This document shows, one piece after another, positions 25,488 to 35,238 of a stretch of DNA of 35,265 bases; positions within the stretch are counted from its first letter, which is position 1; each line of letters starts with the position of its first letter. The notes under the pieces are model-generated. The model did no database searches, was not told where the DNA came from, and was given only the letters and a program-made list of their open reading frames with translations. The DNA is from Osedax symbiont Rs1. Lineage in GTDB: Bacteria > Pseudomonadota > Gammaproteobacteria > Pseudomonadales > Balneatricaceae. The stretch covers positions 1-35,265 of the forward strand of contig ASZJ01000137.1 of assembly GCA_000416275.1 (NCBI GenBank), written 5' to 3'. The position numbers and the translations under genes were made by a program.

Positions 25488-26444
25488 ATGAATAATAAAA
25501 AATTTAACCAACCACTCAGTGGTAATGAAATGCCACGTTTTGCCGGCCCAAGTTCGATGTTCCGACTGCCCTGTAGTGAGCCGAACCACGAAATTGATAT
25601 TGGTATCATTGGTGTGCCCTTGGATATCGGTACCAGTAATCGCAGTGGCTCACGCTTTGGGCCCCGCAGCATAAGGGCTGAATCGGTTCTGGTTCGTCCT
25701 TACGGCATGGCGACGCGGGCGGCCCCCTTTGATAGTTTTCAAATTGCCGATATAGGTGATGTCCCCTTAAACCCATTTAACCTGCTTGATTCCATTGCCA
25801 TTATCGAGCGTCACTACGATGTATTGAACGACTGCAACATTAAGCCCTTATCAATTGGCGGCGATCACACTATTAGCTTGCCTATTCTACGTTCTCTATA
25901 TAAAAAGCACGGTAAAATTGCGCTGATTCATGTGGATGCCCATGCCGATGTTAACAACAGCATGTTTGGTGAAAGCATTACCCATGGCACCATCTTTCGT
26001 CGAGCGATTGAGGAAGGCTTGATCGATGGCAACAAAATGACTCAAATTGGTTTGCGAGCCACGGGTTACAGCGCTAAAGACTTCGATTGGTCCCGTGAGC
26101 AGGGAGTGCGTGTGGTACAAGCCGAAGAGTGTTGGAACAAGTCACTGGCACCTTTGATGGCAGAGGTACGAGAAACTATTGGCAAAGAGATGCCGGTTTA
26201 TCTGACTTTCGATATAGACGGTTTGGACCCCTCGGTAGCCCCAGGCACAGGAACCCCTGAACCAGCAGGATTAACGGCAGCTCAGGGCTTGGAAATAATC
26301 CGTGGTTGTTGGGGCACTAATCTGGTTGGTGCTGATTTGGTGGAAGTATCACCGCCTTACGATACCACTGGAAATACATCTCTACTGGCCGCCAATCTAT
26401 TGTTCGAAATGCTCTGTAGTTTCCCCGGTTGTTTGCGTCGGTGA
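25488..26444 (+). CDS. Agmatinase/guanidinobutyrase-type ureohydrolase
   Basis: 318-aa ureohydrolase (arginase superfamily) that hydrolyses a guanidino compound to urea plus an amine. The dinuclear Mn ligands are all present: His127 (GGDHT), Asp150, His152 and Asp154 (HVDAHADV), and Asp242 and Asp244 (FDIDGLDP). The GTGTPEPAGLT and VEVSPPYD segments are typical of the agmatinase branch. The RFAGPSSMFRLP N-terminus and the length are closest to guanidinobutyrase/guanidinopropionase (GbuA/GpuA) rather than short agmatinases. The exact substrate (4-guanidinobutyrate, 3-guanidinopropionate or agmatine) is uncertain. It follows a transporter-like gene under sigma-54 control, so the pair probably supplies nitrogen from a guanidino compound. 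Confidence 0.87.
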   Translation: MNNKKFNQPLSGNEMPRFAGPSSMFRLPCSEPNHEIDIGIIGVPLDIGTSNRSGSRFGPRSIRAESVLVRPYGMATRAAPFDSFQIADIGDVPLNPFNLLDSIAIIERHYDVLNDCNIKPLSIGGDHTISLPILRSLYKKHGKIALIHVDAHADVNNSMFGESITHGTIFRRAIEEGLIDGNKMTQIGLRATGYSAKDFDWSREQGVRVVQAEECWNKSLAPLMAEVRETIGKEMPVYLTFDIDGLDPSVAPGTGTPEPAGLTAAQGLEIIRGCWGTNLVGADLVEVSPPYDTTGNTSLLAANLLFEMLCSFPGCLRR

Positions 26445-26453
26445 AAAAAATGT

Positions 26454-26560
26454 GGGACAGGCATGTTTTTATTTGAGATCAAAAAAACAAAAAAGCCCTA
26501 TCTATTCAAGCTGATGGAGCTAAATTTACAGATAAATATGGTGCCTGTCTCAAAGTATTG
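26454..26560. repeat. Full GGGACAGGCA...TGCCTGTCTC repeat
   Basis: Starts GGGACAGGCATGTTTTTATTTGAG 10 bp after the ureohydrolase stop and ends GGTGCCTGTCTCAAAGTATTG. The core GCCCTATCTATTCAAGCTGATGGAGC folds into a hairpin, with TTTTTT following on the minus strand. The rest of 26561-26830 contains a small TGATGTCAAT tandem and no supported gene. Confidence 0.75.
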
Positions 26561-26830
26561 TCAACGCTTTGCACACGAGCGCGTGAAACGCGTCCGAGCC
26601 CTTTAGGGCTGAAGTGCTGCAACCTTATAGCGCTTAGCTGCCAATTGATGTCAATTGATGTCAATTTTTTTGTGTGTCGCAACACAATCCCGCAAATATA
26701 AATTTATGAGGCTTTGATAAGGCACCCTAGATTCTTCTGCCATATCCTTAAAATAGGATATAACATCTTCACAGTTAACCTGCAGCTGTTAATTACGCAA
26801 TTATATATGCAAAAAAAATTAATGGTTAAG

Positions 26831-27712
26831 TTAATTGGGAAAGCAGATCACACCTAGAGATTCTAATAATACGCTTTGCTGCCAATCGCTTATTTTCACA
26901 CCCTGCAGATCTACTTTTCTTATATCTAGGCCGTCCAACTGAGCATTTCGCAAATCTGCGCCCGCCAGTAATAAGCCCTCAAATTGGATACCGGTTAGGT
27001 CAGCATTGAGCAGCTGACATTTTTCTAAATTACTCTGGAAAAAATTGGCATTTACAAACGAGCTACCACTCAAATCACAAGCCACTAATTGACAACCTTC
27101 AAAATCTGCATACCGAAAATGGCTATCTGTTAAATGTGCACTACAAAATAATTTCCTGCGACTCACTACACTGGAAAAATTAGCCTGTTTAAACGAGCAG
27201 CCCTGTGCTTTGCTGTTGGATATTTCAATACCAAACATATCAGCACGCTCAAACTCTGCGAGCGAAAGGTCACAATTTAAAAACTGGCTATTAACCAAGT
27301 CAGCGCCATAAAAGTAGCATCCTTTTTGTTCATCGTTATCAAAGAAACTACATTTTTTAAACACCGCCTCTTTTAAACCGCTATTTTTGAAATTACAGTC
27401 GTGGAAAATACAACCACTGGCCTGCATAAAATCTAACGCGGCGTTGCTAAAATCGCAGTGATGAAACTCACAATCTACCAGCTGCAACTCTTGTTTAGAT
27501 TGATGACTCCATTGCAGATCGTAGAAAATCTGGTTTTGAAAAGTCACTTGGTCATCAGCTATATGCTCAGTAACTTTTTCCTTAGCTGCTTTAGCTATAG
27601 GTTCTTTAGCTATAGGTTGCGGGTTGTGGCTTTTCCTATCACTGGATGATGGATAATTGGCGCTGATTTTAGCCAGTGATTGGCTAAGCGCATCTTCGGT
27701 ATTTTGACTCAT
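26831..27712 (-). CDS. Pentapeptide-repeat protein
   Basis: 293-aa protein. After an N-terminal low-complexity part (about 1-55, with PIAKEPIAK repeats), residues about 75-280 are built from pentapeptide repeats of the form A(D/N)LxF. Examples are CDFSNAALDF, CNFKNSGLKEAVF, ADLVNSQFLNCDLSLAEF, ADLTGIQFEGLLLAGADLRNAQL. This predicts a right-handed four-sided beta-helix. There is no signal peptide or membrane segment. AAGGTGA lies just before the ATG. Some such proteins mimic DNA and protect gyrase, others serve as scaffolds, and some accompany T6SS genes. No specific role can be assigned here. Confidence 0.85.
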   Translation of the reverse strand: MSQNTEDALSQSLAKISANYPSSSDRKSHNPQPIAKEPIAKAAKEKVTEHIADDQVTFQNQIFYDLQWSHQSKQELQLVDCEFHHCDFSNAALDFMQASGCIFHDCNFKNSGLKEAVFKKCSFFDNDEQKGCYFYGADLVNSQFLNCDLSLAEFERADMFGIEISNSKAQGCSFKQANFSSVVSRRKLFCSAHLTDSHFRYADFEGCQLVACDLSGSSFVNANFFQSNLEKCQLLNADLTGIQFEGLLLAGADLRNAQLDGLDIRKVDLQGVKISDWQQSVLLESLGVICFPN

Positions 27713-27774
27713 TGGCTCACCTTAAAGTTGCCTAGATTTTAGCGCATGCTGACAAAAAAAACCAAAGTGAATCT

Positions 27775-27911
27775 GCACAGGGATGATTTTATTTAAGTTC
27801 AAACCACAAAAAAGCTCTATCAGTTCAGTCTGATAGAGCTAAATTTCAATATAAAATATTGTGCCTGTCCCAAAAATATTGTGCCTGTCCCAAAGTATTG
27901 CCAAAGTATTG
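27775..27911. repeat. GCCTGTCCC repeat with perfect terminator hairpin
   Basis: The core AGCTCTATCAG TTCAGT CTGATAGAGCT is a perfect 11-bp stem with a 6-nt loop. On the minus strand it runs into TTTTTTG, a canonical Rho-independent terminator for the minus-strand gene ending at 27914. The end ATTGTGCCTGTCCCAAA is tandemly duplicated, followed by a duplicated CCAAAGTATTG. Confidence 0.8.
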
Positions 27912-27913
27912 TT

Positions 27914-28219
27914 TTATTCCCCGTCAATACCTTCGAGTTTAAGAAACATGTCTGTGGTATTCTGCGGTTCTTTTTTAGCTTTCAGCTCGGTATTTTCTTT
28001 AGATGCTTTTCTTGCTTTAGCATCTGTTGATTCACCGTCAATACCGTCTAGTTTAAGACCTGACGCTTTCTTTACACAAGATAAATCATGATTTTGACAT
28101 TTACCAGCTATTGTATTTGCAGCTGCAATATTCTCTTTAATGACCGCTCCAGCTTGTAACGTCGCCGAAGACGCCAACATCATAATTGATAGGCCCGCCG
28201 TGATGATGAATTTGCTCAT
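27914..28219 (-). CDS. Small exported protein with repeated GIDGE motif
   Basis: 101-aa protein beginning MSKFIITAGLSIMMLASSATLQAGA, a good Sec signal peptide. The mature part has two Cys (GKC, LSC), so one disulphide is possible. LKLDGIDGE in the middle and LKLEGIDGE at the very C-terminus are near-identical peptides separated by a Lys/Glu-rich linker. AGGA precedes the ATG at 28219. I do not recognise the family. The duplicated acidic ending might be a binding tag or a metal-binding loop; this is a guess. Confidence 0.65.
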   Translation of the reverse strand: MSKFIITAGLSIMMLASSATLQAGAVIKENIAAANTIAGKCQNHDLSCVKKASGLKLDGIDGESTDAKARKASKENTELKAKKEPQNTTDMFLKLEGIDGE

Positions 28220-28334
28220 AAAAAAATTCCTTTGATTAATGATCCAATGTTGGTAGAAAACCCGAGGTGACATGTCAAATTTATTTTATAAATAACGATG
28301 CCAAAACTAGCGTGTTTTTTGACATCTTTTTAAT

Positions 28335-28351
28335 CAAGTCACTAATTCAGG
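28335..28351. repeat. Solitary end of a CCTGAATC MITE
   Basis: CAAGTCACTAATTCAGG matches the right terminal repeat of the MITE family (consensus GAAGTCACGGATTCAGG). No matching left end is found within 300 bp, so it is a remnant. It overlaps the 3' end of the neighbouring minus-strand gene and supplies its TGA stop. Confidence 0.6.
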
Positions 28352-28730
28352 ATTTTTTTACCATTCCCGCTAAAGGTAAGTGACTAGATTTAATTTTGAC
28401 TACTTTTTTATTTAAAGGTGATGATCCATTAAATAAGCAGGCCATTTGCTTGTCTACAGGAAGCAAGCCACATTTGTCTTTATTTTTTTCAAAAATCTTT
28501 TTTAGTTGTATTTTAGAGTATTTTCCCTTAACAGAAGAACACTGGGCCGTAGATCCTGTACATTCTTTATCCTCTATAGGAGCTGCTATTCGATCATTCA
28601 TTGCAGCTCCATAAGCGCAACCCCAAAAGCCACCACCCGCTTTTCTACAACCGTTGTAATCTGCAAACGCAGTTGTTGATACTAAGCCTAAGGCAATCAG
28701 CATAGACATATTTCTAAATATCTTTTTCAT
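28347..28730 (-). CDS. Small Cys-rich exported protein, unknown
   Basis: 127-aa protein with a signal peptide (MKKIFRNMSMLIALGLVSTTAFA). The mature region has six Cys (YNGC, WGC, ECTG, QCSS, KCGL, ACLF), an even number suited to three disulphides in the periplasm or outside the cell. A glycine-rich KAGGGFWGCAYG segment follows the cleavage site. The C-terminus reads MVKKS, and the stop lies in the terminal repeat of a MITE remnant, so the original C-terminus may have been longer. The family is not recognised. Upstream, 28731-29040 is AT-rich with no supported gene. Confidence 0.65.
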   Translation of the reverse strand: MKKIFRNMSMLIALGLVSTTAFADYNGCRKAGGGFWGCAYGAAMNDRIAAPIEDKECTGSTAQCSSVKGKYSKIQLKKIFEKNKDKCGLLPVDKQMACLFNGSSPLNKKVVKIKSSHLPLAGMVKKS

Positions 28731-29040
28731 AATTTTGCTCCATTTTTTATAAATTATCAGTCGATGAGTTTGTGAAGATGTTTTGAAGTTGTAGTTTAGT
28801 TAGGCTATTAAAGGATATTTTTACGCTGCAAGTAATTACTACAACTAGTGAATAATAGTGTTAGTAATACCTAAACTAGTAATTGACCTAGGGATTCAGG
28901 AAGTTGTATCAGATGGCGAGTGTTTTATAACCCCTGTATAGTGGCACATGTTTAAAGATAGGGGAGACGAAGATAAGAGACAGCCACTTTTTATCGCCGC
29001 TATTTTCACAAAACCAGTTTGCATCACTACCAGGATTATC

Positions 29041-30297
29041 ATGAAAATTTTTACCAGCCTAACCATTCTTGGTCTTTTATCACTTCCATGTAATGCGCAA
29101 CAAAGTGACCAGGAGCGAATTTTTGAGGATATAGACACTCTCTCAGTGCATATATTCGTTGGCTTAAAAATAATCACTAGTAATCCAAAAAACTTGCCAG
29201 AGCTTACCGAAACTAAAAATTCAATAGATGGCGTTTTTCAAACATCCTCTTTAAATAAGACATCTAGTGGCTTTTCAATCTCTGAAATCACCCAGTTAGC
29301 AAAAGCTACTTACCATGCCCGTGCGCTCGGTAAAGAAGAAGTTGCGAAGGGCAAGGATAGTAATTTAAAATATATTTCTTTATTGAAACAGTCTTTAGGT
29401 GCAGCTTATGAGGGTGAGTTGAGTGTAGAGGAAGATCACGCCGTTACTCTTGCCTTTATGCAGCTTTTGAAAATGCAAGGTGTGTTGCCTATCCCGCTAA
29501 CTAAGAAAATGAAGTTATATGAAGTTTGGATGGCCGGCGATGCTGAATTTAAACTGCCTTTAGCAAACTTAGTGTTACGAGCAGCGCAAGTTGTCACTTT
29601 TGCGCAAAACGATTATTGTGATTTTGCGCAAAAGAACTTAGTAAAGATGCGTAGTATTAAATTAGATCAGGTCGATATTGATGAGGTGATGAAAACCTTA
29701 GAGCAGCTACCTGGCCTACTTAGGGTTGCAACTCATGCACCTAAGGCTTTGGGATATGTGTTACCTGTGGTTTTATCTCCTGCACTGATCACTTTAGCAC
29801 CTAGCGGTCTAAAAATTTTTGCACATACTGAAGCGGCCGGTTGCTATGAGCGAAAAGGTCAGCCTGAAAAGGTCATTCAGCAGTATAATTTTGCTGTAGA
29901 TGAAATGTTAGAAATGGGCATCGATGATGCTGATGCAGCCTTTTTTAGAGCCTATATCGCATTTAAAGAACATGATTACATACAGACTAAATTTCATCTG
30001 CAAAAAGCAGCGACTAGTTCATTAATTAATCAACGCACTCGCACTGATTTGTTAACCTTGGCCGATAATCTTCAAGCTGCTGATAATCAATTAGTGGAGA
30101 AGTACTTCAGTACTGCTAACCTGTCCCTTACTCTTGGAAAAATCATTAACCAAAGGCTAGTTGATGAGGGTTATTATGATAATCTTACTCACATAACAGA
30201 ACTGAAAAACATGACTAAAATATATAATAAATTGATGTCAGTAAATACTGAAAATGCAATTAACTTCGGTAAAAGTCTATTCAACAAACTTTTTTAG
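29041..30297 (+). CDS. Exported helical protein, unknown
   Basis: 418-aa protein. The ATG at 29041 is chosen because AGGA lies upstream and it begins a clean signal peptide (MKIFTSLTILGLLSLPCNAQQ); the region before it is not protein-like. The rest is mainly helical, with TPR-like pairs near 275-345 (EAAGCYERKGQPEKVIQQYNF, DDADAAFFRAYIAFKEHDY). A hydrophobic stretch (LGYVLPVVLSPALITLAPSGL) lies near 240-260. No catalytic motif is seen and I do not recognise the family. It is bordered on the right by a MITE. Confidence 0.7.
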   Translation: MKIFTSLTILGLLSLPCNAQQSDQERIFEDIDTLSVHIFVGLKIITSNPKNLPELTETKNSIDGVFQTSSLNKTSSGFSISEITQLAKATYHARALGKEEVAKGKDSNLKYISLLKQSLGAAYEGELSVEEDHAVTLAFMQLLKMQGVLPIPLTKKMKLYEVWMAGDAEFKLPLANLVLRAAQVVTFAQNDYCDFAQKNLVKMRSIKLDQVDIDEVMKTLEQLPGLLRVATHAPKALGYVLPVVLSPALITLAPSGLKIFAHTEAAGCYERKGQPEKVIQQYNFAVDEMLEMGIDDADAAFFRAYIAFKEHDYIQTKFHLQKAATSSLINQRTRTDLLTLADNLQAADNQLVEKYFSTANLSLTLGKIINQRLVDEGYYDNLTHITELKNMTKIYNKLMSVNTENAINFGKSLFNKLF

Positions 30298-30359
30298 AAT
30301 ATTCCTTAAGCGGAAAACCAACATAAAAAAATTGCATCGCTACTGCAGCTTATCTAAGA

Positions 30360-30568
30360 CCTGAATCCGTGACTTGACTGAACCACATAGCGCAGGCTAT
30401 TGATTTTATAGCAGTTAAAAAACCAGCTGCTGAACCTACGGGTTTTATGCATGAGTGCATTTGTTTAGCGAGTGCAGGCCCCAGATCAGCTTGCAGTTGA
30501 AATTTTTCAATTCCACTGTAAAACCAATATCTTACACTCTGTATTTACTTTCAAGCCACGAATTCAGG
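30360..30568. repeat. CCTGAATC MITE, long copy
   Basis: 209-bp long-form copy from CCTGAATCCGTGACTTGACTG to CAAGCCACGAATTCAGG. It shares the interior GCTGAACCTACGGGTTTTATGC, GCATTTGTTTAGCGAGTGCAG and CAATTCCACTGTAAAACC with the copies at 21961, 31137 and 32134. The flanks TAAGA/TAGTA do not give an exact 5-bp duplication. Confidence 0.85.
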
Positions 30569-30622
30569 TAGTATATATTTGTACGAGCTATCCACGGGTT
30601 TAAAAAATTTAATTGAGGTCTT

Positions 30623-31141
30623 ATGCATTTTTCAAAGTTAAGTATTTTATTTATTTCACTGTCTTTTTCTGGTCTCTCTTTTGCTCAAGAGCTGCAGGTA
30701 ATTGATGCTTTTTATTCATGTCTAAAAGCGGAATCTGCACAAGCTAAGCCAAGAATTGGCATAAGTTTGATATTGAAAAATGTTGGATCAAAAAATATCA
30801 AGATAATTACCAAGATTGATACTTGGACAACAATACCAACATATGATGGCAAGCCACCTGAAATTACCATTACCAAGACAGAAGCAAGCATTCACGGATC
30901 ACCTTTAATCCCCCCCATGGATTCTTTGGGTATTGTCGAACTATACCCGAATGATTCAACAAAGGTTGAGTATATAACTTCATTTTTGCACGGAGCTATT
31001 GTGGAGCGGGCAGAGCTGGTGTTTTATTCAAACTCTAGTGTTTACTCAGGTCGTTTTAACTTGTGGCATGGCTCTGTTAGAGCGGGTGTGGTTGAATTAA
31101 CCCAGAAAGAACTTTGTAAGCCGGTCGGATCTAATTCCTGA
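30623..31141 (+). CDS. Small exported protein, unknown
   Basis: 172-aa protein with a signal peptide (MHFSKLSILFISLSFSGLSFA) and a beta-rich mature region (RIGISLILKNVGSKNIKIITKID, AELVFYSNSSVYSGRF). Two Cys (YSCLK and ELCKP) could form a disulphide. GAGGTCTT precedes the ATG. LILKNVGSKNIKI resembles the Ig-like 'conserved in bacteria' periplasmic folds, but no family is assigned. The last codons (AAT TCC TGA) run into the end of a MITE, which supplies the stop. The 5-bp duplication there shows the MITE inserted at this point, so the true C-terminus may have been different. Confidence 0.65.
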   Translation: MHFSKLSILFISLSFSGLSFAQELQVIDAFYSCLKAESAQAKPRIGISLILKNVGSKNIKIITKIDTWTTIPTYDGKPPEITITKTEASIHGSPLIPPMDSLGIVELYPNDSTKVEYITSFLHGAIVERAELVFYSNSSVYSGRFNLWHGSVRAGVVELTQKELCKPVGSNS

Positions 31142-31296
31142 ATCAGTGACTTCACTGCGCCACATAGCGCAAGCTATTGACTCTACAGCGGTTAGAAAAA
31201 TACCCGCTGAACCTATGGGTGCAGCTAAGATTTTTCAATTCCACCGTAGAACCAATATCTTACACTCTGTATTCACTTTGAAGTCACGGATTCAGG
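31137..31296. repeat. CCTGAATC MITE with TAATT target duplication
   Basis: 160-bp copy with ends CCTGAATCAGTGACTTCACTG and TTTGAAGTCACGGATTCAGG and a direct TAATT at 31132-31136 and 31297-31301. It lacks the middle TTTATGC...TTTAGCGA part present in the long copies. Its left end overlaps and terminates the preceding gene. Confidence 0.9.
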
Positions 31297-31340
31297 TAAT
31301 TAATAACAATATGGAAGTGGGTATATAGTAAGGTATATAG

Positions 31341-31545
31341 TACAGGCATATTTTATTTAAATTCAAAAAACAAAAAAGTTCTATCAATTCAATTTAACCT
31401 GAATCAGTGACTTCACTGCGCCACATAGCACAAGCTCTTGATCCACTTTGAAGTCACGGATTCAGGTTTAATAGAGTTAGATTTTAATATAAAGCACAGT
31501 GCCTGTCCCAAAGTATTCTCCCAAAGTATTCGTCCCAAAGTATTG
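31341..31545. repeat. GCCTGTCCC repeat interrupted by a MITE
   Basis: Left part TACAGGCATATTTTATTTAAATTC and hairpin arm AGTTCTATCAATTCAATTTAA are separated by a 69-bp MITE from the other arm (TTTAATAGAGTTAG) and the end CAGTGCCTGTCCCAAAGTATT. The terminal CCCAAAGTATT is present three times in tandem (from about 31506 to 31543). Confidence 0.8.
31398..31466. repeat. Short CCTGAATC MITE nested in another repeat, TTTAA duplication
   Basis: 69-bp element from CCTGAATCAGTGACTTCACTG to CTTTGAAGTCACGGATTCAGG. TTTAA is directly repeated at 31393-31397 and 31467-31471. Removing it and one TTTAA restores an uninterrupted copy of the GCCTGTCCC repeat, which proves mobility. Confidence 0.92.
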
Positions 31546-31548
31546 CTA

Positions 31549-31604
31549 TCTCGCAGGATTTGTCCTTGTCTTACCTTCGCTCGCAACGTTATGCAGAGGT
31601 CTCA
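31549..31604. repeat. Half copy of the GAGACCTCTGCATAAC MITE
   Basis: 31564-31604 is an exact 41-nt reverse complement of 89-129, and weaker similarity (GCTATCTCGC) extends to 31549. Only one arm is present. It abuts the truncated GNAT gene start. Confidence 0.85.
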
Positions 31605-31606
31605 AT

Positions 31607-31864
31607 ATGGAAATTCGTACTATCCCTTGGCAGCAAACGATCCCACTGCGTAATCGCGTATTATGGCCAAATAAACCACCGGAATTTTGCCATATTGATG
31701 GTGATGCTGATGGCTTACATTTCGGTGCGTTTGTTAACGGAGTACTCGTTTGTGTCGCTTCTGTTTATTTAACCTTACACAAAGCTCGCTTGCGTAAATT
31801 CGCAACCAATTCTCGTTATCAAAACCAAGGCATTGGATTTGCTATGTTAAACCTGATTCAGTGA
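31607..31864 (+). pseudogene. Truncated GNAT acetyltransferase
   Basis: 85-residue frame starting MEIRTIPWQQTIPLRNRVLWP, with HFGAFVNGVLVCVASVYL, LRKFATNSRYQNQGIGFAMLN. The last part is the start of the acetyl-CoA-binding motif A (Q/RxxGxG/A) of GNAT enzymes. The protein stops there, where a MITE begins (31852), after about 60 percent of a usual 140-aa domain. The second half is not recognisable beyond the repeat. It lacks an evident ribosome site because a half MITE lies directly upstream. Very probably non-functional. Confidence 0.75.
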
Positions 31865-32010
31865 TTTTACTGCACGGACATTGCAAACCATTAATTTTAC
31901 AGCCGTTTTGAAAACATCCACTAAACTAACAAGTGCAATTTAGGTTTCTCCATTGTAGCGTAGAACCAGTATCTGACACTCTTTCCGCATTTTTAAGTCT
32001 CGAATTCAGC
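31852..32010. repeat. Diverged CCTGAATC MITE
   Basis: 159-bp degenerate copy: CCTGATTCAGTGATTTTACTGCA at the left, AAGTCTCGAATTCAGC at the right, with a partly shared interior (CATTGTAGCGTAGAACCAGTATCTGACACTC). No exact target duplication. It truncates the GNAT gene. The 120 bp to the next MITE contain nothing I can assign. Confidence 0.7.
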
Positions 32011-32133
32011 CATTGATTTTGTCTCTGAGTAATCTATCTCAGTCAATGGTCTTTAACTGCACTCATGCAATTTAGCTATCAACGCAATCAATTTTTCTAA
32101 TTAGAGACCAGTGCTGTGCGGTGTTATGTTTAA

Positions 32134-32339
32134 CCTGAATCAGTGACTTCACTGCACCACATAGCGCAAGCTCTTGATTCTACAGCTGTTAGAAATACAT
32201 CCACTGAACCAAGGGTTTTATGCGTATATGCATTTATTTAGCGAGGCAGGACGCATCTGAGTTTACAGTTAATATTTTTAATTCCGCTGTAAAACCAATC
32301 TCTTACACTCTGTATTCACTTTGAAATCACGGATTCAGG
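32134..32339. repeat. CCTGAATC MITE directly upstream of katG
   Basis: 206-bp long-form copy from CCTGAATCAGTGACTTCACTG to CTTTGAAATCACGGATTCAGG. It ends 28 bp before the katG ATG, so the native katG promoter must lie beyond it or within it. Flanks TTTAA/ATAAA are not an exact duplication. Confidence 0.88.
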
Positions 32340-32352
32340 ATAAATAATATAA

Positions 32353-34548
<2,196 letters not shown>

Positions 34549-34624
34549 GGAGGCTCGCAGCCCCTCTTTACACATCTTTAGCGCGAAACCTTGGCGCTGA
34601 TTAGAACGATTAATCATGCACCGC

Positions 34625-34650
34625 AAAAGCGCTTCACTAGAAGCGCTTTT
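34625..34650 (+). terminator. Rho-independent terminator of katG
   Basis: AAAAGCGCTTC ACTA GAAGCGCTTTT is a perfect 11-bp stem with a 4-nt loop followed by another T. The symmetric A/T tracts make it usable from both strands. Confidence 0.88.
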
Positions 34651-34651
34651 T

Positions 34652-35238
34652 ACTGTGATAGCCAGTTAGTATCTTAAACCTGAAGAACTATTATCAGCGA
34701 TACACTGCGATTAATAGTCCAGTTGTAATGATAAGCTACGGTTGCTGGGAAGGCATACCACTCATTTCTCGCTCTGTTACCGCTACTCCATACACCAGCA
34801 TAGAGGCCTGAAGAAATACTTTGCAACTGAATGCAACCTACACACAACAGAAAACTAGGAATGCAGCTCACTGCCATTGATACTGCGCCAGCCATCGAAG
34901 CTGTCAATTTACCCAGCTTTGTGCCCTATCTTCTCAAAGTCAGAGAAAAGGGTCATAGCGGCGAAGCCTTTAGACAATTTTAGGCAAGCTTTGATGTTCA
35001 GGACGAACGGTCAGTTTTTTTGTTGCCGACAAAAACTAAGTACTTACATCCCTGTAAGCAATTAAGCGGTGCCATGAATGGCAAAGAGCTTGCTTTGATT
35101 ACTTTCATTTTTTCTACGAGGACGTAAGGGGTGTTAACAACGCGGCAACCTGCTCAGCAAAAGAAGCTCAATCATCGCAGGCGAAACTATTGCGCCACTA
35201 CAGTAAATGTTTTCATCTAAAAATACTCATAAGTAATA
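34652..35238. other. Gene-poor interval
   Basis: No supported gene. A 50-codon frame at 34831-34983 continues in frame after its TAG for another 47 codons. It has no recognisable family and no good ribosome site, so it may be a decayed gene. Confidence 0.5.

Noticed and set aside
28860-28902. Possible further MITE end (GGGATTCAGG near 28893)
   Set aside because: Only about nine bases match the terminal repeat and no partner end is present.
34831-34983. 50-codon frame, in frame with a further 47 codons after a TAG
   Set aside because: No recognisable family, weak ribosome site, interrupted by a stop; at most a decayed gene.
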